Below are positions 14,775-22,999 of a stretch of 49,170 nucleotides of DNA, piece by piece. Position numbers and translations under genes: made by a program. The stretch covers positions 1-49,170 of the forward strand of contig NZ_JHXV01000034.1 in NCBI RefSeq assembly GCF_000621625.1, in the 5' to 3' direction. The notes below the pieces were generated by a model. The model saw nothing but the letters and a program-made list of their open reading frames with translations, was not told the DNA's origin and did not search any database. Source of the stretch: Crocinitomix catalasitica ATCC 23190 (GTDB taxonomy: Bacteria > Bacteroidota > Bacteroidia > Flavobacteriales_D > Crocinitomicaceae). How positions within the stretch are numbered: the first letter of the stretch is position 1; every line of letters begins with the position of its first letter.

Positions 14775-17700
14775 ATGAGAAAAAAATTAAATCAAACTTA
14801 TTTATTTTTAGCGTTCACCCTAATTATATTGCCTTTTTTAGGTTTTTCACAATCCGAAACGATAAGCTTAAAGCTCAATTGGGACGCGCAAAATGAGTTA
14901 TGTTCGGAATGTTATCTTGAGAATGTATCCAATCGTTATAAAGTTAATACCGCTAGACCAATCACTATGCGAGGAAAGTATAACTTTTCATATACTGTAA
15001 AAAGTATTTCTTACGAAGCGGTTACAGTAACCGATTTGGACGTTAAAAAGGCTTTAACAAGTGATTTAGATTTAGAAATTCTATTTAAAATATCGAAAGC
15101 TGAGAATTTTGCTGTTTTAAATTTTAATCCCGTCTTATTGATCGGTGGAGAATCCAAAATGGTAAAGGAGATAATATTTGAAGTAAGTGGTGAGCGCGTT
15201 TTTACATCTGGGAATAGAGAAGCTGAATTTGCTTCCACATCTGTTCTTGCTTCTGGTGATTGGTATAAGATTGGCGTAAAAAATGATGGGATTCAAAAAA
15301 TTGATTATAATTTTTTGAGTGAACTTGGTATTAATATGGGGACTTTAAATCCACTTCATATTAATATATATGGGAATCATGTACCTACATTACCCATTCT
15401 AAATTCAGAATATCATCCTGACGATTTACTTAAAAATGCAATACAAATTGTAGGTGAAGGGGATGGCGTGTTTAATACAAGTGATTACATCTTGTTTTAT
15501 GGTAAAGGACCGGATGTGGTGACTTATTCACCGAACAGAATTTATGCGAGAAAGAATCAAATCGATTCGTTAAACTATTATTTCATCCATGTAAATGCAA
15601 GTGTTCCTCCTAAAAGAATTTCTTCGGTCGGTAATTCGGCAGACGCAACTACACATAATTTATCATCTTATCAATCTTATTCCTATCATGAGTCAAATGA
15701 TGTAAATACATTAGGATCTGGTGATATTTGGCTTGGTGAGAATTTGGATATTTTATTGGAACATGAGGTCGTATTTAATATTGAGAATAGAGAGGTGGCT
15801 GATTCTGTATATGTTCGTACCCAGATGGGGTCTGCTATAAAAACGGGTACGGCGAAGTATAACGTTTTAGTTGATGGTGTTTTAGTAGATGATTTCTTTG
15901 ATACTAATATTTCAGTGGGAGATTATTTAAAAGGACGTCTGATGTCAAGTGATGCTAGTTTTAAGTCTGGATCTAGTAATCTTCGTTTTCAGGTAAACTT
16001 AGTTCGAACATCTGCAGATACTGAAGGTTGGATTGATTTTATACAACTGAATTATACACGTAGATTACAGGTTGGAACAGGTCAATTTATTATTAGTAGT
16101 CTAGAAAGTGTGGGAGCAGGGAATGTGGCACAGTACAATATATCAAATGCGAATGAAGATTTACAAATTTGGGAAATAACAGATCCTACAAATGTGAAGA
16201 AAGTTAATGGTTCTTTGGCTGGTTCTATTTATACCTTTAAGATGAACGCTGATAGTTTACGTTTGTTTTCAAGTTTTAAATCGAACCAAACTTTTACGCC
16301 TATAAAGTCTGGAGCATTTCTAGGAAAAATTGAAAATCAAAATCTGCATGCATTGGCACCGTTCGATTATTTAATTGTTTCTCATGAATCTTTACTGACT
16401 TCTGCTGAGCGTTTGGCTAATATACATCGAGAAAGAGGTTTAACTGTTAATGTTGTTCCGATTCAAAAAATATATAATGAATTTAGTAGTGGTGTTTCAG
16501 ATCCTGTTGCAATAAGATGGTTTGCTAAAATGTTTTATGATCGAGCAGCAGGTGATGTTTCAAAAATGTTAGATTATATCTGTCTTTTTGGCGATGGAAC
16601 CTATGATCCGCTAAATCGAATATCGAAGAATAATTATTTAATGCCTACCTATAATAAGACGGATATTATAGGTGAAAAAAAATACATCAATTTTAGTTCT
16701 TCTTATACTGCTGATGACTTTTTTGCGCTGTTAGATGATGAAGATCGAATCGATAAATCAGATTTAATAGATGTGGCCATAGGGCGAATTCCTGTTTCAA
16801 CGAATGAAGTGGCAAATGATGTTATTAATAAAATAGAACATTATATGAAATATGGTTCTACTTTATTCAGTAATGCTACAGGAGTTCAATGTGATGCATC
16901 TGGTTACGCGTCTACTTTTGGAGATTGGCGGAATCGAGTTGTTTTAATGGCGGATGATGAGGATGATGGGAAGTTTGTAACGGATTGTGAAGATGTAAGT
17001 AATTATACTAATTTAAATCATCCTGAGATTAATATAACGAAACTTTATCTAGATGCATATAAACAAATAACAACCTCAGGAGGTCAACGTTACCCAGCAG
17101 TTGAGGAAGCGATTGACCAAAACATAGAAAGAGGTGCTTTACTTTTTAATTATGTTGGACATGGAGGAGAAACTGGTTTAACACAAGAAAGGACTGTAGA
17201 TATTGATATGATTAGGAATTGGACGAATGTAAATAATCTTACAGTATTTGTGTCAGCAACATGTGAGTTTAGCCGTTTTGACGATCCTTCTAAAGAATCT
17301 GCAGGGGAAATAACCTTAACTTCTCCATACGGTGGAGCAGTGGGGATGTTAACGACAACAAGGCTTGTAAGTATTTCTTTTAATTCTACAATAGTTGGTA
17401 ATTTATATCGTGTTATTTTTAATGAAGTTAATGGTGAGCCTTTGCCTATTGGTGAAATACTTCGCCAATCAAAGAATCTGTCAGCTGGAGGAGGAAATCA
17501 TATTAGAAATTTTTCATTACTTGGTGATCCAGCAATGAAATTAGGTAAACCTTCGGCACGAATTCATACTGATAGTATTAATGGAGTGAGTATTGATATG
17601 CCAATTGATACACTAAAGGCTTTATCTAGGGTTACAATTAGTGGCCATTTAACAGATTATTTGGATGTACCATTAACTGGTTTCAATGGAACTGTTTATC

Positions 17701-18632
17701 CAACGGTATATGATAAAAGTAAAGTCAAACAAACGCTTGGTCAAGATCCCGGTTCCCCAATAAAAGATTTTAATGATAGAAATAACATTATCTATAAAGG
17801 AAAGGCAACTGTTGCAGATGGACAGTTCAAATTTACTTTTGTTGTTCCAAAAGATATTGATTACAGTTTTGGACTTGGTAAGGTTAGCTATTATGCGAAC
17901 GATGAATCTTCCAATTATTATGGCTTTGATACCTCTGTTGTAGTTGGTGGAATCAACCCCGATGGTTTAGTTGATGATGTCGGTCCGCAAATTGAGTTGT
18001 TTATGAACGATGAAAATTTTGTTCATGGTGGATTAACCAATGGAGAACCTTTATTTATTGCTCATGTCTCAGACGAAAATGGGATCAATACAACTGGAAA
18101 TGGGATAGGGCATGATATCACTATTATACTAGATGGTAATACGGCAGAACCTATCTTTTTGAATAATTTTTATGAAGCCGATTTAGATACATATCAAAGT
18201 GGTAAAGTCTTATACCGAATGACTGAATTAGAGGAGGGACCGCATCAAATTACCTTTAAAATATGGGATGTAAATAATAATTCTTCTGAAATGACTTTGG
18301 ATTTTGTCGTGATGAATGATGAGGAGATTGGAATTTCTCACTTACTTAATTATCCTAATCCCTTTACTACAAGTACAGATTTTTATTTTGAACACAATCA
18401 AATCTGTAATGCGATGAATGTGTCGATAGAAATTTTTACAATTTCTGGTAAACTTGTTAAAACAATTCAGCAAATTACACGTTCTTCAGGTTTCAGAAGC
18501 GAAGGTATTCATTGGGATGGACGAGATGATTTTGGAGATAAATTAGCACGTGGTGTATACATTTATGAACTCAGCCTAGAGACCTGCGATGGAAAGCGTG
18601 CTGATAAGATTGAAAAATTGGTAATATTATAG
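14775..18632 (+). CDS. porU: Type IX secretion system sortase PorU
   Basis: 1285 residues. The signal peptide is MRKKLNQTYLFLAFTLIILPFLGFS. PorU is the gingipain-like (C25) cysteine peptidase of the T9SS attachment complex: at the cell surface it cuts off the C-terminal sorting domain of cargo and attaches the product to anionic LPS. The catalytic dyad is visible as H796 in YVGHGGE and C830 in SATCEFSRFDDP. The peptidase fold covers roughly 520-930, and a FlgD-like segment (LLNYPNPFTTSTDFYF ... LARGVYIYEL) closes the protein. The size fits the family (about 1150-1300). porV follows after 165 bp, the usual pairing. The start ATG 14775 directly precedes the signal peptide. Confidence 0.95.
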   Translation: MRKKLNQTYLFLAFTLIILPFLGFSQSETISLKLNWDAQNELCSECYLENVSNRYKVNTARPITMRGKYNFSYTVKSISYEAVTVTDLDVKKALTSDLDLEILFKISKAENFAVLNFNPVLLIGGESKMVKEIIFEVSGERVFTSGNREAEFASTSVLASGDWYKIGVKNDGIQKIDYNFLSELGINMGTLNPLHINIYGNHVPTLPILNSEYHPDDLLKNAIQIVGEGDGVFNTSDYILFYGKGPDVVTYSPNRIYARKNQIDSLNYYFIHVNASVPPKRISSVGNSADATTHNLSSYQSYSYHESNDVNTLGSGDIWLGENLDILLEHEVVFNIENREVADSVYVRTQMGSAIKTGTAKYNVLVDGVLVDDFFDTNISVGDYLKGRLMSSDASFKSGSSNLRFQVNLVRTSADTEGWIDFIQLNYTRRLQVGTGQFIISSLESVGAGNVAQYNISNANEDLQIWEITDPTNVKKVNGSLAGSIYTFKMNADSLRLFSSFKSNQTFTPIKSGAFLGKIENQNLHALAPFDYLIVSHESLLTSAERLANIHRERGLTVNVVPIQKIYNEFSSGVSDPVAIRWFAKMFYDRAAGDVSKMLDYICLFGDGTYDPLNRISKNNYLMPTYNKTDIIGEKKYINFSSSYTADDFFALLDDEDRIDKSDLIDVAIGRIPVSTNEVANDVINKIEHYMKYGSTLFSNATGVQCDASGYASTFGDWRNRVVLMADDEDDGKFVTDCEDVSNYTNLNHPEINITKLYLDAYKQITTSGGQRYPAVEEAIDQNIERGALLFNYVGHGGETGLTQERTVDIDMIRNWTNVNNLTVFVSATCEFSRFDDPSKESAGEITLTSPYGGAVGMLTTTRLVSISFNSTIVGNLYRVIFNEVNGEPLPIGEILRQSKNLSAGGGNHIRNFSLLGDPAMKLGKPSARIHTDSINGVSIDMPIDTLKALSRVTISGHLTDYLDVPLTGFNGTVYPTVYDKSKVKQTLGQDPGSPIKDFNDRNNIIYKGKATVADGQFKFTFVVPKDIDYSFGLGKVSYYANDESSNYYGFDTSVVVGGINPDGLVDDVGPQIELFMNDENFVHGGLTNGEPLFIAHVSDENGINTTGNGIGHDITIILDGNTAEPIFLNNFYEADLDTYQSGKVLYRMTELEEGPHQITFKIWDVNNNSSEMTLDFVVMNDEEIGISHLLNYPNPFTTSTDFYFEHNQICNAMNVSIEIFTISGKLVKTIQQITRSSGFRSEGIHWDGRDDFGDKLARGVYIYELSLETCDGKRADKIEKLVIL

Positions 18633-18745
18633 TAATTATTAAATGTATTGCATTAATTGAGTTAATTCAGTAATTTTAGCGCAAGTTTATTTAAGGGTGG
18701 AAAAGTTTTTATTCAGATAAGAGCATAATTTTTTTAACCACTAAC

Positions 18746-18772
18746 AATATACTTTGTTTTAATACGTATATT
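18746..18772 (+). promoter_or_regulatory. Dyad over the candidate porV promoter
   Basis: AATATAC (18746-18752) and GTATATT (18766-18772) form a perfect 7-bp dyad with 13 bp between. The left arm overlaps TATACTTTG (18748-18756), a -7-like box with one extra base, 42-50 bp before the porV ATG. It could be an operator or an RNA hairpin near the transcript start. Confidence 0.35.
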
Positions 18773-18797
18773 GAGATATTAGTTTTTAAAGTATAAG

Positions 18798-20054
18798 ATG
18801 AAAAAAAGATATATATTGCTGACTTCGATAATGATGTCAGTTTCAGGTTTTTCTCAAGTCATTTCAAAAGATGGTATTGAGTTTGGACAAACGCCGCTAA
18901 ATACGATTACAACGGCAGTACCTTTTTTAATTATTGCGCCCGATTCTCGTGCTGGTGCTTTAGGTGATGCGGGAGCTGCAACATCTGCAGATGCTAATTC
19001 ATTTCACTGGAATACAGCAAAATTAGCTTTTTCAGAAGAGAAAGCTGAATTTAGTGCGTCATATTCGCCATGGCTAAAAAGTTTAGTGAACGACATCCAT
19101 TTATCATACTTAAGCGGGTATACTAAAATTGGAAAAAACCAAGTTATAGGAGGTTCTCTTAGATACTTTTCTTTAGGGAATATTACTTTTACTGATGAAT
19201 TAGGGAATGTGACCCTACCTTTTAATCCAAACGAATTTGAGGTTTTAGGAGGGTATGCTTTGAAACTTTCTGATAGAAGTTCGATTGGTGCAAACGTGAA
19301 ATTTATATACTCTAACTTAACAGGAGGAGTGAATTCAGGAAATACAACTACTAAGGCTGGTGTAGCTGGTGCTGTTGATCTATCTTATCAATTCTATAAT
19401 AACGAATTGAATATTGGTGATTATGATGGTACATGGTCTTTCGGAGCAAGTATTATGAATATCGGTAATAAGGTAGCTTATACATCTGAATCGGATAGAG
19501 ATTTTTTACCTACTAATTTAAAATTAGGAACAGCATTGAAATTAGATTTTGACGATTATAATGCAATGACTGCTACTGTAGATTTTAATAAACTATTAGT
19601 GCCTACTACGCCTAAAAGAGATGGAGACGGCACAGTTGTTTCAGGTAAAGATAACGATGTTGGTGCTATTTCTGGTATTTTACAATCTTTTTATGATGCT
19701 CCTGGAAACTCAGCTGCAGATTCTGATAGTACTTTTGCATTGAAACCAGGGAGTAAGCTAACTGAGGAATTAAATGAGATCAATATTGGTGGAGGTTTAG
19801 AATATATGTATAGTGATATACTTGCTTTAAGAGCTGGTTATTTTTATGAGCATAGATCTAAAGGAGATCGTAAATATTTAACATTTGGAGCTGGTGTTTA
19901 TTACAGCGTTTTCGGAATAGATATTTCTTATTTGGCTGCGTTAAAAAAGACAAATCCACTAGCGAATACAATTAGATTTTCTCTTAAATTCAAATTTGGT
20001 ACAAAAACTTTAAGCGGAAACGGAAGTAAGGCAGCGGAAGATAGTGGCATCTAA
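18798..20054 (+). CDS. porV: Type IX secretion outer-membrane protein PorV (LptO)
   Basis: 418 residues. The signal peptide MKKRYILLTSIMMSVSGFSQ is followed by the PorV hallmark PFLIIAPDSRAGALGDAGAATSADANSFHWN and a FadL-like 14-strand barrel. PorV binds sorting domains at the translocon and carries cargo to PorU for cleavage and LPS attachment. Family length and order (porU-porV) are as expected. The internal loop around PTTPKRDGDGTVVSGKDN is acidic and Gly-rich and probably surface-exposed. The last 11 bp overlap the GTG start of ispF, so the two genes are likely co-translated. Confidence 0.95.
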   Translation: MKKRYILLTSIMMSVSGFSQVISKDGIEFGQTPLNTITTAVPFLIIAPDSRAGALGDAGAATSADANSFHWNTAKLAFSEEKAEFSASYSPWLKSLVNDIHLSYLSGYTKIGKNQVIGGSLRYFSLGNITFTDELGNVTLPFNPNEFEVLGGYALKLSDRSSIGANVKFIYSNLTGGVNSGNTTTKAGVAGAVDLSYQFYNNELNIGDYDGTWSFGASIMNIGNKVAYTSESDRDFLPTNLKLGTALKLDFDDYNAMTATVDFNKLLVPTTPKRDGDGTVVSGKDNDVGAISGILQSFYDAPGNSAADSDSTFALKPGSKLTEELNEINIGGGLEYMYSDILALRAGYFYEHRSKGDRKYLTFGAGVYYSVFGIDISYLAALKKTNPLANTIRFSLKFKFGTKTLSGNGSKAAEDSGI

Positions 20055-20538
20055 TTCATTTCATATTCGAACTGGATTTGGTGTTGATATTCATCAGCTG
20101 GTACCTGGACGTAAGTTAATAATAGGTGGTGTTGAGTTGGCTGCTGATTTTGGAGCCCTCGGTCATTCCGATGCAGATGTTTTATTACATGCAATTTCTG
20201 ATGCTATTCTTGGTGCTGCTAACCTTAGAGATATAGGTTATCATTTTCCAGATACTGATCCCAATTATAAAAATGCTGATAGTACTATTCTCCTTAAAGA
20301 ATGTTTTAATAAAGTAAAAGCCAAAGGTTATCGAATTGGTAATTTAGATTGTACAGTATTACTCGAGAAACCAAAAGTAAATCCTCACATTCCAGTCATG
20401 CAAAAAATCATTGCATTATTATTGGATATAGATGAAGATGCGGTTTCAATAAAGGCTACTAGAGGTGAGAAAATGGGGTATATCGGCAATAGTGAGGGTA
20501 TTCAAGCTTATGCTTCGGTTTTGATTTATAAGGACTAG
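20044..20538 (+). CDS. ispF: 2-C-methyl-D-erythritol 2,4-cyclodiphosphate synthase IspF
   Basis: 164 residues, close to the usual 157-162. It makes MEcPP from CDP-ME 2-phosphate in the non-mevalonate isoprenoid pathway, as a cytosolic trimer. Metal ligands D15 and H17 (GVDIHQL) and H49 (HSDADVLLHA) are visible, as are YHFPDTDP and ATRGEKMGYIG with the conserved Thr. No ATG is available before the conserved IRTGFGVDIHQ, so GTG 20044 is the start; it overlaps porV by 11 bp. The stop overlaps the stop of the convergent pbpC in a shared CTAG. Confidence 0.95.
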   Translation: MASNSFHIRTGFGVDIHQLVPGRKLIIGGVELAADFGALGHSDADVLLHAISDAILGAANLRDIGYHFPDTDPNYKNADSTILLKECFNKVKAKGYRIGNLDCTVLLEKPKVNPHIPVMQKIIALLLDIDEDAVSIKATRGEKMGYIGNSEGIQAYASVLIYKD

Positions 20539-22910
20539 TTTTCAGGCTTTATAATTACCGCAAATTTTACAACTTGTTCATTGCCCAATTCATCGATTAC
20601 TTTTAAGGTGTGTAGACCGGGTTCTGGTCTCGATTCTATTTGATGAATATACTGCGTTTTGCCAAGATAAATATTGTCTAAATGCCAAAATAAAGTCACA
20701 TTGGGTTCTAAATGTGTCGCTTCTAAAATGATCTTCTCTTTTACTTCTTTTAAATTAGTTGGTATAAATATTTGACTATTCGATTTAGGATAGATGATTG
20801 TAAATGCATTTTTCGATAAGTTTTTCTCACATCCGGGCATATAGGGAGGTAGTTTTTTGTAATTTGGATTTACATTCTTATAATAATACTCTACAAGCGC
20901 TGGAAGTCTAAACCAACTTGTTTTTTTTGAATTTGAAAGTTCGTAGCATGCAGAATTCACCCGATAACTTGAGCTAGCATCCAAATAAATGAATTCGTGA
21001 TATTGACAAGATTCTGATCTTAAACTCGATTTGGGTAACCATTCTTTTTTTATCGGTTCACATGCATCACCAGCCCGTTGTCCCGACTTTTGACAGATAT
21101 TAATTTCAACCATTTCGTCAAAAGGCGCTTTAAACCAATCCGATTCAGGTAAGCTGGAAAATACATCGAATAGTATAGGAGCAGCTGCTTCTCTTCCAAT
21201 TAATCCAGGTCTTCCTTCGCCATCAGCATTGCCAACCCATACACCAATAACATATTTACCATTCGTGCCAACCGCCCAAGCATCTCTAAAGCCATAACTT
21301 GTTCCCGTTTTCCAACCGATCTTTTGAGCCGTTGAAAATAAATCCCAATTAATATCTTCGCCTGGTCGTTGAACTTCTTTCATCGCTTCAAACATATAAT
21401 AAGCGTTCGCTGGATTAATCACATAATTATTATCCTGACTTATATTTTTACTATTGAATATATAATTTGCCTTTTGATTTAAATTGGAAGGCTTTTCAGG
21501 ATATGCTAGGAGACTTCTCGCTAAAACACCATAGGCGGATACTAAATCCCATAAACTTGTCTCAGCACCTCCTAAAATGAGTGATAAACCATAATGCTCT
21601 GCAGGTTGATTGATCGTGCTGAAATTTAATTCATGTAATAAGTGATGGAATTTCTCGATGCCGAACTTTGTAAGCATACGAATCAGAGGAACATTTAAGG
21701 ATCGGTATATTGCTTCGTCTGCTGGTACAATTCCGTCATATTTCGTATTGTAATTTTTAGGTGAATAACCTGACATAACTGTTGGAACATCTTGAATTAA
21801 CATATGGGGAGTAATAGATCCATCCGACAGCATTCCTGCATATAGAAATGGCTTTAAAATGCTACCTGAACTTCTTGGAGCAGGAATAATATCAACGTCT
21901 TTACCATGTTCTGATGCTAAGTTTGGAACATTTCCTGTATATGCTAATACTTGAGCTGTTTCAATATCCATAACGAGCACTGCGGCATTATAAATTTTAT
22001 TCTCTTTTAGTTTTTCATGATGATATTGCACAATATTATTTACACGTTTCTGCATGTTCAGATCTATGCTTGTATGAATCACTTTACCGAGGTTGCCGTC
22101 TTGAATTGCGCGTGTTAATAAGTGAGGAGCAATTCTTGGTATATCATGAGGCTTGTCTGGTAACGGCTCTGTTTTGGCAAGCTCCCATGTTAATGAATCT
22201 ATTTTTTCTGTCGTCAAAAGTCGGTCTAATAACCTGTTCCTTTTTTGTAATAGTTTTTCACGATTTTTTCCAGGATGCATCAGCGATGGTGCATTGGGTA
22301 ATACAGCTAAAGTAGATGTCTCGGCCCAAGATAAATCTTTTGCTGGGCGTCCAAAATATCTCCAGGCTGCAGCGTCTATACCAACAACATTTCCTCCCAT
22401 AGGAATATTAGAAGCATATATAGCGAGTAATTCTTCTTTATTGTATCTCCATTCTGCACGGGTGGCGCAAAACATCTCTATTAGCTTTTGAAAAAGTGAT
22501 CGGCTGCCTTTGTTTCGCGACATACGCATTATTTGCATCGTAATAGTGCTTCCTCCACTTACCATCGACCCATTTTTAATATTTTGATAAACGGCCCTTG
22601 ACAATCCTCGAACACTTACGCCTAAATGGCGTTCGAAATTCCTGTCTTCGAATTCAAGTATCGCAATTTTAAACTTTTCAGGAACACTATCGTTGTGAGG
22701 GAATCGCCATTGCCCATCTCGTGCTATGGTTGCTCCTAATAATTTCCCATCCCTGTCTAGGATTACAGTGCTGGTAGAATGATCAAAAAGTTGTTTGGGT
22801 AAACAGAATATCCAAAGAATTATAAAAACACCGAAAATAGTCGAAAGCAAGTATTTATACCGCTTTATAGTTTTAATAAATTTACTTCCTATGTTCTTTA
22901 TGCGTTTCAA
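20535..22910 (-). CDS. pbpC: Penicillin-binding protein 1C (PbpC)
   Basis: 791 residues. One N-terminal membrane helix (about 20-38, YLLSTIFGVFIILWIF) anchors a periplasmic glycosyltransferase-transpeptidase. The GT51 domain (about 65-235) has catalytic E88 in EFEDRNFERH and GGSTITMQ (119-126). The transpeptidase has S350-I-L-K353, S404-L-N406 and K534-T-G-T537. A BiPBP_C domain (about 700-785) closes it, as is typical of PBP1C. The start is TTG 22910: an in-frame stop lies four codons upstream and no ATG occurs near the N-terminus. A near-consensus -7 box TAGTTTTA sits at 22929-22936 on the minus strand. Its neighbour across the divergent promoter is a sensor kinase. Confidence 0.95.
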   Translation of the reverse strand: MKRIKNIGSKFIKTIKRYKYLLSTIFGVFIILWIFCLPKQLFDHSTSTVILDRDGKLLGATIARDGQWRFPHNDSVPEKFKIAILEFEDRNFERHLGVSVRGLSRAVYQNIKNGSMVSGGSTITMQIMRMSRNKGSRSLFQKLIEMFCATRAEWRYNKEELLAIYASNIPMGGNVVGIDAAAWRYFGRPAKDLSWAETSTLAVLPNAPSLMHPGKNREKLLQKRNRLLDRLLTTEKIDSLTWELAKTEPLPDKPHDIPRIAPHLLTRAIQDGNLGKVIHTSIDLNMQKRVNNIVQYHHEKLKENKIYNAAVLVMDIETAQVLAYTGNVPNLASEHGKDVDIIPAPRSSGSILKPFLYAGMLSDGSITPHMLIQDVPTVMSGYSPKNYNTKYDGIVPADEAIYRSLNVPLIRMLTKFGIEKFHHLLHELNFSTINQPAEHYGLSLILGGAETSLWDLVSAYGVLARSLLAYPEKPSNLNQKANYIFNSKNISQDNNYVINPANAYYMFEAMKEVQRPGEDINWDLFSTAQKIGWKTGTSYGFRDAWAVGTNGKYVIGVWVGNADGEGRPGLIGREAAAPILFDVFSSLPESDWFKAPFDEMVEINICQKSGQRAGDACEPIKKEWLPKSSLRSESCQYHEFIYLDASSSYRVNSACYELSNSKKTSWFRLPALVEYYYKNVNPNYKKLPPYMPGCEKNLSKNAFTIIYPKSNSQIFIPTNLKEVKEKIILEATHLEPNVTLFWHLDNIYLGKTQYIHQIESRPEPGLHTLKVIDELGNEQVVKFAVIIKPEN

Positions 22911-22924
22911 ATCGTATATTTAGC

Positions 22925-22999
22925 ATGTTAAAACTACACAATTTATTTTCACTTTTAGCACTGCTTTATTATTCGACTAGCTTTGGTTTTTTTTTGTAA
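22925..22999 (+). other. 24-codon upstream reading frame ending in a T9 tract
   Basis: ATG 22925 opens a 24-codon frame whose product (MLKLHNLFSLLALLYYSTSF...) looks like a signal peptide. It stops at TAA just after a run of nine T (22987-22995). Loss of one T would join this frame to the sensor kinase frame, which begins inside it. It may be a leader peptide, a slippage site, or chance. Confidence 0.3.
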
